From NCBI GenBank assembly GCA_026399075.1, contig JAPLRR010000079.1, positions 1-64,000 on the forward strand: a stretch of 64,000 bases of DNA, read 5' to 3'. Below are positions 53,370 to 63,570 of this stretch, piece by piece. The DNA comes from Methylococcales bacterium (lineage in GTDB: Bacteria > Pseudomonadota > Gammaproteobacteria > Methylococcales > Methylomonadaceae). The position numbers and the translations under genes are program-made. Each line of letters starts with the position of its first letter. The stretch's first letter is position 1. The notes below the pieces were generated by a model, which saw nothing but the letters and a program-made list of their open reading frames with translations, searched no databases and was not told where the DNA came from.

Positions 53370-55544
53370 TTAGCCTTTAACGCGGGTGATTTTTAACACG
53401 ATAGGCAATTCTTTGAGGCGGCGTATGATTTTGGCAAGATGCACCCGATCTTTGACGGTCAGGGTGATCAGGTCTACACAAACGCGCTCATCTTGTTCGA
53501 CCACAGTGACATTTTCGATGTTGGAGCCCCATTCCGAAATGGTGGAGGCCAATGTTGCCAAAGCGCCGCGTTGGTTGAGCAGCTGGATGCGCAGTTCGGT
53601 GGAAAAATCGCCGACGGCATCTTGGCTCCACTCAACATCCAACCAGTTGATATGTTTTTTTCTGACGATAGTGCGGTTGCGGCATTCGTGATGATGGACG
53701 ACGATGCCTTTGCCTGGGTTAAAGTAGGCAATGATGGCATCCCCAGGGATAGGGCGGCAACATTTGGCCAAGGTGATGACCATGCCTTCTGTGCCCTTGA
53801 TGATCAGCGGCGTTTGCTGGGTTTTGTCAGTGTTATCCAGTTTGATGTTGGCATTGATGTCATCTTGGGTCAGGCGTTTGGCGACTAAAAACGGCATTTT
53901 GTTGCCTAGGCCTATGTCTTCCAGCAAATCGTCCAAAGATGGGCTTGCCACCGTTTTAAGCAAGGCTTGGATACGGTGGTCGTCTATATTGTCTAGGTGC
54001 AAATGCAGCGCTTGCAATTCTTTTTCCAATAAGCGCCGCCCTAAGCTGATGGCTTCTTGTTGCTTAAAATGTTTTAGGTGGTTGCGGATGTTGGAGCGCG
54101 CTTTTACGGTGGTCACATAATTGAGCCAAACCGCGTTGGGCCTTGCCCATGGTGCGGTGATAATTTCAACGGTCATGCCGTTTTCGAGTTTGGTTTGCAA
54201 AGGCACCAATTGCTTGTCTATGCGGGCGGAGATACAGGCATTGCCAATATCGGTATGCACGGCATAGGCAAAATCGATGATGGTGGCTCCCCTGGGGATT
54301 TTAATAATTTCGCCTTTGGGTGTGAATACAAAAACTTCTTGTGGAAACAAGTCCACTTTTAAGTTATCAATGAACTCCAGCGAGTCGCCAGCCGTTTTTT
54401 GTATTTCCAGCAAGTCTTTTAGCCATTCATTGGCGCGTGCCTGAAATTTTTCTGATTTGTCATCATCCGTTTTATAAAGCCAATGCGCGGCGATACCGGA
54501 TTCCGCCATGCGGTGCATTTCGTGGGTGCGGATTTGGATTTCAATCGGGGTGCCATAAGGGCCTATGACGATGGTGTGTAAAGACTGGTAGCCATTCGCC
54601 TTGGGCAGGGCGATATAATCTTTAAAGCGGCCTGGGATCGGTTTATACAAATTGTGGATGACGCCTAAGGCCCGGTAACAGCCATCTAAGTTGTCACAAA
54701 AAATCCGGAAGGCGTAGAGGTCAAAGATGGACGCCAAAGAGACTTTTTTCAGCAGCATTTTTTGGTAAATGCTATAGACGTTTTTTTCACGGCCTGACAC
54801 GACACAAGGAAGTTTGGACTGTTCCAAGCGCGTTGTTATCATGCCCTCAATATTGTCGATAATTTTTTTGCGGTTGCCACGGGCTTTTTTGATGGCCTGG
54901 GTTAAAACGGCAAAACGCATGGGGTACATGGCCTCAAAACTCAGCGATTCGAGTTTGTGGCGGATTTTGTTCATGCCTAGCCGATTGGCGATAGGCGCAT
55001 AAATATCCAAGGTTTCGCGGGCGATGCGGCGTTTTTTTTCTGGCGGCATAACCCCCAAGGTTTGCATATTATGGAGGCGGTCAGCCAGTTTGACCAAGAT
55101 GACGCGTAAATCTTTGCCCATGGCCAGAAACATTTTTCGTACATTTTCGGCTTGTGTTTCGGCTTGGCTTTGTGATTTGCCGTCAATTTTGGTGAGTTTG
55201 GTGACCCCGTCAACCAGTTCAGCCACTTCAGGGCTAAATTGGCTGGCCAGTTCTTTTTTGCTGACTGGGGTATCTTCGATGACATCGTGGAGTATTGCAG
55301 CCATGATGCCGCTGGCATCCATGCGCATTTCGGCCAAGGTGATGGCGACTGAGACCGGATGGCAAATATAGGCTTCGCCACTTTTACGGAATTGGCCTGA
55401 GTGGGCATCCGCGCCAAATTCGTAAGCGCGGACACAATCATCAATTTGGGCGGGGTCCAGATAGCCGGACAGGGTGGCGCATAAACGTCCGATCAGTTCA
55501 TCCTGTAGGCGTTTTGGCCCAACGGTGTCGGCTAAAATCGACAT
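53370..55544 (-). CDS. spoT: Bifunctional (p)ppGpp synthase/hydrolase SpoT
   Basis: This 724-residue enzyme starts at the ATG at 55544 (MSILADTVGPK); the ORF track extends 45 codons into rpoZ. The HD hydrolase site is HDVIEDT, and the synthetase has GREKNVYSIYQKM and RFKDYIALPKANGYQSLHT. The RFKD (RxKD) form marks a bifunctional enzyme, in contrast to ExDD in RelA. TGS (VFTPKGEIIKIPRGATIIDFAY) and a C-terminal ACT domain (LRIQLLNQRGALATLA) follow. It makes and degrades the stringent-response alarmone. The rpoZ-spoT pair is conserved in gammaproteobacteria. Confidence 0.97.
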   Translation of the reverse strand: MSILADTVGPKRLQDELIGRLCATLSGYLDPAQIDDCVRAYEFGADAHSGQFRKSGEAYICHPVSVAITLAEMRMDASGIMAAILHDVIEDTPVSKKELASQFSPEVAELVDGVTKLTKIDGKSQSQAETQAENVRKMFLAMGKDLRVILVKLADRLHNMQTLGVMPPEKKRRIARETLDIYAPIANRLGMNKIRHKLESLSFEAMYPMRFAVLTQAIKKARGNRKKIIDNIEGMITTRLEQSKLPCVVSGREKNVYSIYQKMLLKKVSLASIFDLYAFRIFCDNLDGCYRALGVIHNLYKPIPGRFKDYIALPKANGYQSLHTIVIGPYGTPIEIQIRTHEMHRMAESGIAAHWLYKTDDDKSEKFQARANEWLKDLLEIQKTAGDSLEFIDNLKVDLFPQEVFVFTPKGEIIKIPRGATIIDFAYAVHTDIGNACISARIDKQLVPLQTKLENGMTVEIITAPWARPNAVWLNYVTTVKARSNIRNHLKHFKQQEAISLGRRLLEKELQALHLHLDNIDDHRIQALLKTVASPSLDDLLEDIGLGNKMPFLVAKRLTQDDINANIKLDNTDKTQQTPLIIKGTEGMVITLAKCCRPIPGDAIIAYFNPGKGIVVHHHECRNRTIVRKKHINWLDVEWSQDAVGDFSTELRIQLLNQRGALATLASTISEWGSNIENVTVVEQDERVCVDLITLTVKDRVHLAKIIRRLKELPIVLKITRVKG

Positions 55545-55557
55545 GGGTGCAAAGGGT

Positions 55558-55797
55558 TTAGAACATGGGGTTATGGTCGTGGCTGTCGCCGACGCGGTGC
55601 AACAGGTTGATATTGTCTGTGGTGACATGGCCTGCGGCAATCTCGCGCAATGCAAGCACGGTGTCCTTGTCTTTGCCACGCGGCAAAAACTCAGTGGCGC
55701 CGTGGCTTAATTGGCGGGCACGGGTGCTGGCCAATAAAACTAATTTGAAGCGGTTTTCTACATGTTCTAAACAATCTTCGATGGTGACTCTAGCCAT
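55558..55797 (-). CDS. rpoZ: RNA polymerase omega subunit
   Basis: This 79-residue subunit has the family N-terminus [30 protein letters not shown] and the mid-segment [14 protein letters not shown]. It binds beta-prime and supports RNA polymerase assembly, and it forms part of a ppGpp-binding site. It lies 13 bases upstream of spoT; the usual upstream gmk gene is not adjacent here. AGG precedes the ATG. Confidence 0.97.
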   Translation of the reverse strand: MARVTIEDCLEHVENRFKLVLLASTRARQLSHGATEFLPRGKDKDTVLALREIAAGHVTTDNINLLHRVGDSHDHNPMF

Positions 55798-55940
55798 TAT
55801 TTAACCTAACTAAGTATAAAAAGTAATGTATTTGGTGATACAAGGTACAAGGTACTAGACACAAGGTCAAGTGGCAAAAAATTTGTGCCAGTCAATCTTG
55901 GGCCAGATTTTGGAAGGGTGTATCAAATGGTGGCTTGCAG

Positions 55941-55971
55941 CCCCCCCCTTTTTTTTTAAAAGAGAGGGGGG
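55941..55971. repeat. C8-T9-A-rich-G6 low-complexity hairpin
   Basis: A run of eight C, nine T, a short A-run and six G can fold into a stem of six G-C pairs plus A-T pairs. It lies 34 bases after the pgk stop. It may be a terminator or a slippery homopolymer site. Confidence 0.4.
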
Positions 55972-56004
55972 TGAACATTTTCGGCTCTTTACAAGGCTTG
56001 TAGT

Positions 56005-57177
56005 TTAGCTACGGGATTTTAAGATGGCCACGGCAGGCAATTCTTTGCCTTCAAGAAATTCTAAGAAGGCACCGCCGCCAGTTGACGTGTACGAAACTTG
56101 GTCGTTAATGCCATATTTGTCGATGGCCGCCAAGGTATCGCCACCGCCAGCAATTGAAAAGGCGTCGCTTTCGGCAATGGCGGTTGCCAAGGATTGGGTG
56201 CCATGGCTAAATTGTTCGATTTCAAACACGCCTACCGGGCCGTTCCAGACTATCGTGCCGGCAGATTTGATCAAAGCGGCATATTGTTTGGCGGTGTCTG
56301 GGCCTATATCCAAGATTAAATCGTCGGCTTCAACATCTGCAACTTTTTTGATGGTGGCGATGGCGGTTTCAGAGAATTCTTTGGCGCAAACCACATCGAC
56401 AGGGATTGGGATATCCGCGCCAGCGGCTTTGGCCGCTGCGATCAGGCGTTGCGCCTCTTCTATCAGATCAGCTTCATAAAGCGATTTACCCACCGGAAAG
56501 CCGGATGCTGCGATAAAGGTGTTGGCAATGCCGCCACCGACAATTAATTGGTCCACTTTTTCAGACAGTGATTTTAATACCGTCAGTTTGGTTGATACCT
56601 TAGAACCGCCAACGATTGCCAGCAATGGTTTGGCAGGTGTTTCCAAGGCTTTACCCAAGGCTTCGAGTTCGCTGGCCAATAAGGGGCCTGCGCAGACTAT
56701 TGGGGCAAATTTGGCAACACTGTGGGTTGATGCTTGCGCCCTATGGGCGGTGCCAAATGCGTCCATCACAAACACATCACACAGCGCAGCCATTTTTTTG
56801 CCCAATTCATCGTTGTTTTTTTCTTCGCCGACATTAAAGCGCACATTTTCACAAAGAACGACTTCACCTGGCGCGATCACTATGCCATCCAGCCACTCTT
56901 TTTCAAGACGCACCGGTTTGCCCAGCAACGATGCCAAACGTTCTGCCACGGGTTTCAAAGAAGAGGCTTCATCATAATGGCCTTCTTCAGGGCGGCCCAA
57001 ATGGGACATCAACATGACGGCAGCCCCACCAGCCAAGGCTTGTTCAATGGTTGGCACACTGGCCTGAATGCGGATATCACTGGTTACGACACCGTTTTTT
57101 ACTGGCACATTTAAGTCTTGGCGGATTAATACCCGTTTTCCTGATAAATTCAGATCAACCATTCTTTGTATCGACAT
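56005..57177 (-). CDS. pgk: Phosphoglycerate kinase
   Basis: This 390-residue glycolytic kinase has the family features [12 protein letters not shown] at the N-terminus, LMSHLGRP, the hinge and substrate segment [15 protein letters not shown], the nucleotide-binding [10 protein letters not shown], and GGGDTLAAI at the C-terminus. It catalyses the reversible 1,3-bisphosphoglycerate/ADP step. It is a single-gene unit; fba or pyk genes are not adjacent. GAGAGAG precedes the ATG. Confidence 0.98.
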   Translation of the reverse strand: MSIQRMVDLNLSGKRVLIRQDLNVPVKNGVVTSDIRIQASVPTIEQALAGGAAVMLMSHLGRPEEGHYDEASSLKPVAERLASLLGKPVRLEKEWLDGIVIAPGEVVLCENVRFNVGEEKNNDELGKKMAALCDVFVMDAFGTAHRAQASTHSVAKFAPIVCAGPLLASELEALGKALETPAKPLLAIVGGSKVSTKLTVLKSLSEKVDQLIVGGGIANTFIAASGFPVGKSLYEADLIEEAQRLIAAAKAAGADIPIPVDVVCAKEFSETAIATIKKVADVEADDLILDIGPDTAKQYAALIKSAGTIVWNGPVGVFEIEQFSHGTQSLATAIAESDAFSIAGGGDTLAAIDKYGINDQVSYTSTGGGAFLEFLEGKELPAVAILKSRS

Positions 57178-57268
57178 ATATTCTCTCTCAGTTTATTAGT
57201 GTTTCGTGTGTTAGTGGTGTCAGTTGCCAATTACCCAAGGGCTTGTCGGTATCCTGTCGGCCTTAGAT

Positions 57269-57820
57269 TTACTTCCATTTTATGGAGCAACCCATACCCG
57301 GTATTTGGTCTTTGGGGCCTATGCCTGTTGTGGCGATCAGTTTCATAGCTTCAAAGAGCTCGCGGCGGGTGTCAGCGGGTGCTGTTTCTTTCCGGCTGGC
57401 ATCGAGACGGCCCCGGTATTGCAATTTTAAATCCGCATTATAACCAAAAAAGTCAGGTGTGCAGACAGCATTGTACTCTTTGGCCACCGCTTGGGTTTCA
57501 TCCAGCAAATAGGGGAAGCTAAAGTTTAGTCGGTTTGCAATCACCTTCATATTTTCGAAATCATCTTCGGGATATTCATCCACGTTATTCGACATAATGG
57601 CAACCGAGTTTATGCCCCATTGTTTTAGTTCCAGAACATCCCGGACTATGCGTTCCTGCACCGCTTTAACGTATGGGCAATGGTTGCAAATAAACATCAC
57701 CAAAAGGCCGTTTTCACCCCGGCATTGTTGTAGCGACCAGGTGCGGCCATCAATGCCGGGTAAGGTAAAATCTATCGCAGGCTGGTTAAAATCACAAATG
57801 GGTGTTTCTATTGATGCCAT
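57269..57820 (-). CDS. Thioredoxin-fold (AhpC/TSA-like) protein
   Basis: This 183-residue cytoplasmic protein has the peroxiredoxin-like fold with a CNHCPY (CxxC) active site at about residues 45-48. DEYPEDDFENMKVIANRLNFSFPYLLD and TPDFFGYNADLKLQYRGRLD are typical of the thioredoxin-family proteins of the AhpC/TSA superfamily. It has no signal peptide. It may reduce a disulfide or peroxide; its partner is unknown. AAGGAA precedes the start. It lies 36 bases downstream of zapE and is probably co-transcribed with it. Confidence 0.85.
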   Translation of the reverse strand: MASIETPICDFNQPAIDFTLPGIDGRTWSLQQCRGENGLLVMFICNHCPYVKAVQERIVRDVLELKQWGINSVAIMSNNVDEYPEDDFENMKVIANRLNFSFPYLLDETQAVAKEYNAVCTPDFFGYNADLKLQYRGRLDASRKETAPADTRRELFEAMKLIATTGIGPKDQIPGMGCSIKWK

Positions 57821-57856
57821 GTTTGTTCCTTAAGGATAGGGTAGGGCAGTCTCTGG

Positions 57857-59011
57857 TCAATCAGGGTTATGCTTGCTTTGCAAATAGCCTTCCGATTGCA
57901 TCTCAATGAGCCGTGATGCAGTGCGTTTAAATTCAAATGAGCCGTCACCTTCCGTATAGAGCAGGGCGGCAGGCACTTCTGCTGAGCAGACTAATTTTAC
58001 TTTATGTTCATAAAGTGCATCAATCAGGGTCATAAACCGTTTTGCCTCATTCCGTTTATCGGGGCTTAGCTTGGGTATTCCAGCCAAGATTACTGTGCCA
58101 AATTCACGGGCTATCTCTAGGTAATCAGCCGCACCTAAAGCTTGCCCACAGAGTTCATCAAACGAGGATGCGGCGATGTCACCATGTACGGCAGACAAAG
58201 TGACCAATCTTCCTAACACCTGTAATTGGCCAGCCTCCCTAGGGGCAAAATTGGTGAGTTCGTCATAGCTTTGCTGCACGAATTCATCGGCATGGGTATC
58301 AAGCGGATGGTAATACGTTGTCGCTAAGGTTTTTAGGTGCATTAGCCGATAATCGGTATGGGCGGCCAATTCGACTATTTTGGCCTGCGTTTGCAAAAAC
58401 TCGCTAAACGCCAAAAATTGTGCCCTTTGCAGGCCTCCCTGATAAAGTTCGTCTGGATGGCGGTTAGAGGTGATGACCACAAGCAGGCCTAAAGCAAACA
58501 ATTGCCGAAATAGCCTTTCCAGGATCATGGCATCCGCAATGTCGGTCACATGGAACTCATCCAAGCAAAGCACTTGGGTGGATGCCCTGATTTTGTTGGC
58601 CAAGGCCGTAATTGCATCGCCCGAGTTATGTTGCCGCCATTGGTGGGTAAAGGCATGTGCCTCCAGCATAAACACATTAAAGTGCACCCGTTGCTTTTGG
58701 ATAAGTGGGCAGGCCTCAAAAAAAAGTGCCATCAACATCGATTTACCACGCCCCACATCTCCGTACAAATAGACGCTTTGGGCCACTTCTGGCGGTGATG
58801 TAAGCAGTTTGTGGGCAAACGGCAGGCGCTGGTAGTGGTCACTCGCGACACTATAGTCCAATAGGGTTTGTAAGTGTTGCAGGGCGATAAATTGCGCTTT
58901 GTCGTAGTGGATATGGTTTTGCTTCACTTGGAGCTTGTAGCGGTTTTCCAGTAAGCCGGACAAGGCTGGGAAGGGTTCCGGTCTTACCCCATAAAAAATT
59001 TTTTTTAACAT
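57857..59011 (-). CDS. zapE: Cell-division ATPase ZapE
   Basis: This 384-residue AFG1-like ATPase has Walker A GDVGRGKS, Walker B LCLDEFHVTDIADAM, sensor-1 LVVITSNRHP and the ending FKRTASRLIEMQSEGYL. It associates with FtsZ at the septum under some growth conditions. The length matches the family (about 370-380). It is transcribed together with the downstream thioredoxin-fold gene; the divergent lpxC lies on its other side. Confidence 0.95.
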   Translation of the reverse strand: MLKKIFYGVRPEPFPALSGLLENRYKLQVKQNHIHYDKAQFIALQHLQTLLDYSVASDHYQRLPFAHKLLTSPPEVAQSVYLYGDVGRGKSMLMALFFEACPLIQKQRVHFNVFMLEAHAFTHQWRQHNSGDAITALANKIRASTQVLCLDEFHVTDIADAMILERLFRQLFALGLLVVITSNRHPDELYQGGLQRAQFLAFSEFLQTQAKIVELAAHTDYRLMHLKTLATTYYHPLDTHADEFVQQSYDELTNFAPREAGQLQVLGRLVTLSAVHGDIAASSFDELCGQALGAADYLEIAREFGTVILAGIPKLSPDKRNEAKRFMTLIDALYEHKVKLVCSAEVPAALLYTEGDGSFEFKRTASRLIEMQSEGYLQSKHNPD

Positions 59012-59330
59012 GTTGGTATTGGAGAAAGTGATGGCAGGATTAGACTAGCACCCCACGCGTCGTTTAGCCATGCTAAATTAAGCATTTTGATGAAAATAAT
59101 TTAACCTAACAATACCTTGCTTGCCGGTCTTGAGGCAAGGCCCAGATCCTTGGGGGGGCTTAGGCCTTGAATCCTCGGTGTCTTGAACACCCTTAATTTA
59201 AATTGGCGCTGGGGGAGCAGTAAAAGCAATGCCACAATGACAGTTTAAAATAGATTCACTAGCATGGTTAAAAACATATTATGGTATAATTAGCTAATTT
59301 TTGCCCCTTTAAATTGGCGTTATTTACTTT
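59012..59330. other. Divergent region between zapE and lpxC
   Basis: No gene is supported in these 319 bases. CCTTGC...GCAAGG near 59112-59133 is a short hairpin. The right half is A+T-rich and contains the extended -10 promoter of lpxC. Confidence 0.4.
59282..59290 (+). promoter_or_regulatory. Extended -10 promoter of lpxC
   Basis: TGGTATAAT is a perfect TATAAT with the upstream TGn extension, about 40 bases before the lpxC start. No good -35 box is seen, which is tolerated by extended -10 promoters. The assignment to lpxC follows from position. Confidence 0.6.
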
Positions 59331-60254
59331 ATGATCAAACAGCGAACTTTAAAAAATACCATAAGAGCCACTGGCGTGGGTTTACATACTGGCGCCAAAG
59401 TGTATTTAACCTTGCGCCCAGCTGAACCTAATACGGGGATTAGGTTTCGCCGGGTCGATTTGGATGTTCCCGTCACCATCAGGGCCACGCCGGAAAATGT
59501 TGGCGAAACCGTTTTGTCTACCACTTTGGTTGCTGGCGATGTGAAGATTTCCACTATCGAACATTTGCTTTCCGCTTTTGCTGGATTGGGGATAGATAAC
59601 GCCATTGTCGATGTGAGTGCCGCAGAAGTCCCTATCATGGACGGTAGCGCCGGGCCTTTTGTTTTCTTGTTGCAATCGGCCGGGGTCGAGGAGCAAGATT
59701 GCCCTAAGCAATATATCCGCATTAAACGCAGCATCAGGGTTGATGAAGGCGATAAATGGGCGGAGTTCAATCCATTTGACGGATTTAAAGTGACTTTTAC
59801 GATTGATTTTGAACATCCGGCTTTTGAAGAAGATGTCAAAACTGCGACCATGGATTTTTCTTCCACGACGTTTGTTAAGGAAGTTAGCCGGGCCAGGACG
59901 TTTGGTTTTATGAAAGATATTGATATGCTCAGGGAAAATAACCTGGCCTTGGGTGGCAGCTTGGATAATGCCATTGTCGTTGATGACGACAAAATCCTTA
60001 ATGAAGATGGTTTGCGTTGCGCAGATGAATTTGTAAAGCATAAAATTCTTGACGCGATTGGCGACCTCTATTTGCTGGGTCACAGTTTGATTGGTGAATT
60101 TACTGGTTATAAATCAGGGCATGGATTGAACAACAAGTTGCTCCGCACGTTGTTGGAGGATAAGGATGCTTGGGAAAAAGTCACTTTTTCCAGTGAAGAA
60201 GATGCCCCCATATCTTTTATGCGTTCCGCCGAATCACCGAGAGCCCCTGAATAA
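59331..60254 (+). CDS. lpxC: UDP-3-O-acyl-N-acetylglucosamine deacetylase LpxC
   Basis: This 307-residue zinc deacetylase catalyses the committed step of lipid A synthesis. [21 protein letters not shown] is the standard N-terminus. Zinc ligand H78 and neighbour E77 are in TIEHLLSAF, the late zinc His and Asp are in [15 protein letters not shown], and the catalytic His is in KSGHGLNN. Presence shows a lipopolysaccharide-bearing cell. It is convergent with the DciA-like gene, an arrangement common in gammaproteobacteria. No ftsZ lies directly upstream, so it is separate from the division cluster. Confidence 0.98.
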   Translation: MIKQRTLKNTIRATGVGLHTGAKVYLTLRPAEPNTGIRFRRVDLDVPVTIRATPENVGETVLSTTLVAGDVKISTIEHLLSAFAGLGIDNAIVDVSAAEVPIMDGSAGPFVFLLQSAGVEEQDCPKQYIRIKRSIRVDEGDKWAEFNPFDGFKVTFTIDFEHPAFEEDVKTATMDFSSTTFVKEVSRARTFGFMKDIDMLRENNLALGGSLDNAIVVDDDKILNEDGLRCADEFVKHKILDAIGDLYLLGHSLIGEFTGYKSGHGLNNKLLRTLLEDKDAWEKVTFSSEEDAPISFMRSAESPRAPE

Positions 60255-60413
60255 GGCGCTTAGCTTACAGTTTGGATTTTTCCCAATAAAAAGTGCTTAC
60301 GTTGTCAACGTTCCCCTGAACAAGCCAGCTAGTTGGACGGGCGGTAGTCTGTGCATTAATTGCAAATACCTGTCCGTTCCCCCATTAATCCCCCCTTATC
60401 TGTGCCGCCTTTG

Positions 60414-60875
60414 TTAGCGGTGATTGGATAACTTTTCCAGTGTGGCGCTCAATTTTTGTAAGGCCAGCCCCAGTTCATTATCGGAAAGCGTCTGGCTTTG
60501 CTTGCGGATAAGGGCTATTTTCTCTAAGGAAGGCAATTTTGCTTGCCGTTGTGGCCCCAAAACGCGCCCGGCTAGGCCGGCAATAATCTTAATTTGCACG
60601 AGGTCTAGTGTGGGTTTGCTTATTGGCCTTAGTGCCATCAGCATCGCGTTGTTGTAAAAGCGCAGTTGTGTGGCCCAGACGGCGGCATCGGTATAAATAA
60701 GTAATTTGGTGTCCCGGATCAGGCAATGGCGCACCTGTTTTGCCAAAGCGTCCGGTAAAACACTGCGGATACGTTGTAACAGCCGTTGTTGTTGCTCAAT
60801 CTGGCTGTAATAATAGGCCATCGTCCTATTGTGGAAGGATAAGGACGCTTTAAATGTTGGTGGTTTTTGGGGCAT
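60414..60875 (-). CDS. DUF721/DciA-like protein, putative helicase loader
   Basis: This 153-residue protein matches the DUF721 (DciA) layout: LQRIRSVLPDALAKQVRHCLIRDTKLLIYTDAAVWATQLRFY is the KH-like core, and the C-terminal half (LSDNELGLALQKLSATLEKLS) is an amphipathic helix. DciA proteins bring the replicative helicase DnaB to DNA in bacteria without DnaC. The gene is convergent with lpxC, a known context. The start at 60875 is not certain; an internal ATG at 60821 has AGGA just before it. Confidence 0.82.
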   Translation of the reverse strand: MPQKPPTFKASLSFHNRTMAYYYSQIEQQQRLLQRIRSVLPDALAKQVRHCLIRDTKLLIYTDAAVWATQLRFYNNAMLMALRPISKPTLDLVQIKIIAGLAGRVLGPQRQAKLPSLEKIALIRKQSQTLSDNELGLALQKLSATLEKLSNHR

Positions 60876-61002
60876 GGATGCGGCAAGTTTCTTATTGGGT
60901 AACTAGGCTCAAAAAGATAGCTATCTTTACCAAGGAGGTTTGCGCTTACCCCAAGCTGGTTGTGCCGGGGTCAAGCGCAGGTTACTCATTTTATGCTTGG
61001 TT

Positions 61003-63570
61003 TTAAACGGTTGGTACTTCGCCCGCTAGTTGCCGATAACTGTCCATCTGGTTAAAGTTCAAATAACGGTAAGTGTCTTTAGCGTTAGCATCAATTTGTG
61101 CGGCGTAGTGCATATATTCTTCAATGCTAGGGATTTTACCCAAAATTGAACAGACCGCAGCCAGTTCTGCTGATGCCAGATAAACGTTGGCGCCATTGCC
61201 CAGCCGGTTAGGGAAGTTTCGGGTTGATGTTGACACGACGGTGGCATTTTCCGCAACCCGTGCCTGATTACCCATACACAATGAACAACCTGGCATTTCT
61301 GTTCTGGCACCCGCTTTATCAAAAGTGCGGTAATAACCTTCTTCGGTCAATTGGGTTTGGTCCATTTTGGTGGGTGGTGCGACCCATAATCTTGTCGGCA
61401 ACTCACCTTGCTGTTTTTCCAGCAATTTGCCTGCGGCGCGAAAATGGCCAATATTGGTCATGCACGAGCCTAGGAACACTTCATCAATTTTGGTACCGGC
61501 CACTTCAGACAGGGGTTTTACATCATCGGGGTCATTCGGGCAGGCCAGCAAAGGTTCTTTGATTTCATCCATATCAATCTCGATAATTTCAAAGTATTCG
61601 GCATCGGCATCCGCTTCCAGCAACACGGGGTTTGCCAGCCAAGCTTCCATATCCTTAATGCGGCGCGTAATAGTCCGTGCGTCACCATAACCTTCGGCGA
61701 TCATCCAGTTTAGCAAGGTGATGTTGGAGTTAAGGTACTCGCGGATGGGCGCTTCGTTAAGGCGGATTGTGCAGCCACCTGCTGAGCGTTCTGCGGAGGC
61801 ATCGGACAGTTCAAATGCCTGCTCCACTTTTAAATCAGGCAAGCCTTCAATTTCCAGGATACGTCCAGAAAATACATTCTTTTTGCCTTTTTTGTCTATG
61901 GTCAGCAAACCGCGTTGGATGGCGGCATAAGGGATGGCGTTGACCATATCACGCAAAGTGATGCCGGGCTGCATTTTACCTTTAAAACGGACCAACACAG
62001 ATTCGGGCATGTCCAATGGCATCACCCCAGTTGCCGCCGCAAAAGCCACCAAGCCAGAACCCGCAGGAAAAGAAATTCCAATAGGGAAACGGGTATGGGA
62101 ATCACCACCCGTGCCTACCGTGTCCGGCAATAACATGCGGTTTAGCCAAGAATGGATGATGCCATCACCAGGCCGCAAGGATACGCCACCACGGTTCATA
62201 ATGAAGTCGGGGAGGGTATGTTGCATAACCACGTCTATCGGTTTTGGGTAGGCGGCTGTGTGGCAAAATGATTGTAAAACCAAATCGGCTGAAAAACCTA
62301 GGCAAGCCAAATCCTTGAGTTCGTCACGGGTCATAGGCCCGGTCGTATCTTGGGAGCCGACTGTTGTCATGTGCGGTTCGCAATAGGTGTTGGGGCGCAC
62401 CCCGGCAACGCCGCAGGCTTGGCCGACCATTTTCTGTGCCAAGGTAAAACCTTTGCCGCTGTCTTCTTCTGTTTCAGGCCTGAGGAATACAGGTGATGCT
62501 TCCAAGCCTAAGGATTTTCGGGCACGGTCAGTTAGGCCGCGTCCGATAATCAACGGGATGCGTCCACCAGCCCGGACTTCGTCGAGAATGACATCGGTCT
62601 TTAAGGTAAAGGTACAGATTACATCGTTGCTATCGTGGCGTTTAATGACGCCTTCATAGACATAAATGTCAATGACGTCACCCATATTCAATTGCGATAC
62701 GTCGCATTCGAATGGCAGGGCGCCAGAATCTTCCATGGTGTTAAAGAATATCGGCGCTATTTTGCCACCAATGCACACGCCACCATCGCGCTTATTTGGA
62801 ATAAATGGGATGTCGTTGCCGATATACCATAAAACAGAATTGGTCGCTGATTTGCGAGATGAGCCAGTGCCAACCACATCGCCAACATAAGCAACTGGGA
62901 AACCAAGTTCTTGAAGTTCCGCAATTTGCTGTTCTGCGTTGGTGATGCCTTCACGGGGTATTTTCAACATGGCTTTGGCGTGTAGCGGGATGTCGGGCCT
63001 GGACCAAGCATCCGGTGCTGGCGATAAATCGTCAGTATTGGTTTCACCCGTGACCTTAAAAACGCTGACCGTCATTTTTTCAGGGACGGCGGATTTTTCG
63101 GTAAACCATTTTGCATCCGCCCAAGATTGGATAATTTGGCTTGCAAAGCCATTGCCCGCCTTGGCTTTTTCCTCAATATCATGGAAAGCATCAAACACCA
63201 GCAAGGTGTGTGACAAGCCTTTAGCTGCGATGGGGGCCAGTTCCGGCTTATCCAGCAAATCGACCAAAGGGGCAATATTGTAACCGCCCAGCATAGTACC
63301 CAATAGTTCTGTCGCATCTGCGGCGGTTAAAATGGGCGAGCTAATTTCACCTTTGGCAATGGCTGACAGAAACCCTGCTTTGATATAAGCGGCTTCGTCA
63401 ACGCCGGCAGGGACCCGGTTAGCCAACAAGTTTAAAATAAACGCTTCCTGTCCTTCTGGTGGCTGTTTGATAAGTTCCACCAAGGCCGCCATTTGTTCGG
63501 CATCAATAGGCTTAGGCACAACGCCTTCAGCAGCACGTTCTTCTACATGTTTGCGGTATTGTTCTAGCAT
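61003..63570 (-). CDS. acnB: Aconitate hydratase B
   Basis: This 855-residue enzyme has the AcnB-specific N-terminal HEAT-like domain ([37 protein letters not shown]) followed by the catalytic domains. The 4Fe-4S cysteines are in [12 protein letters not shown] and [24 protein letters not shown] is the swivelling-domain substrate loop. It converts citrate to isocitrate and also serves the methylcitrate path. AAGGAG is seven bases before the ATG, a strong site. It is a single-gene unit. Confidence 0.98.
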   Translation of the reverse strand: MLEQYRKHVEERAAEGVVPKPIDAEQMAALVELIKQPPEGQEAFILNLLANRVPAGVDEAAYIKAGFLSAIAKGEISSPILTAADATELLGTMLGGYNIAPLVDLLDKPELAPIAAKGLSHTLLVFDAFHDIEEKAKAGNGFASQIIQSWADAKWFTEKSAVPEKMTVSVFKVTGETNTDDLSPAPDAWSRPDIPLHAKAMLKIPREGITNAEQQIAELQELGFPVAYVGDVVGTGSSRKSATNSVLWYIGNDIPFIPNKRDGGVCIGGKIAPIFFNTMEDSGALPFECDVSQLNMGDVIDIYVYEGVIKRHDSNDVICTFTLKTDVILDEVRAGGRIPLIIGRGLTDRARKSLGLEASPVFLRPETEEDSGKGFTLAQKMVGQACGVAGVRPNTYCEPHMTTVGSQDTTGPMTRDELKDLACLGFSADLVLQSFCHTAAYPKPIDVVMQHTLPDFIMNRGGVSLRPGDGIIHSWLNRMLLPDTVGTGGDSHTRFPIGISFPAGSGLVAFAAATGVMPLDMPESVLVRFKGKMQPGITLRDMVNAIPYAAIQRGLLTIDKKGKKNVFSGRILEIEGLPDLKVEQAFELSDASAERSAGGCTIRLNEAPIREYLNSNITLLNWMIAEGYGDARTITRRIKDMEAWLANPVLLEADADAEYFEIIEIDMDEIKEPLLACPNDPDDVKPLSEVAGTKIDEVFLGSCMTNIGHFRAAGKLLEKQQGELPTRLWVAPPTKMDQTQLTEEGYYRTFDKAGARTEMPGCSLCMGNQARVAENATVVSTSTRNFPNRLGNGANVYLASAELAAVCSILGKIPSIEEYMHYAAQIDANAKDTYRYLNFNQMDSYRQLAGEVPTV

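Noticed and set aside
53370-55544. RelA as an alternative for the (p)ppGpp enzyme
   Set aside because: The HD hydrolase residues are intact, the synthetase has RFKD rather than ExDD, and the gene follows rpoZ.
60166-60417. 83-residue plus-strand ORF across the end of lpxC
   Set aside because: Most of it lies in another frame of lpxC and the rest in a spacer. It has no ribosome site or recognisable motif.
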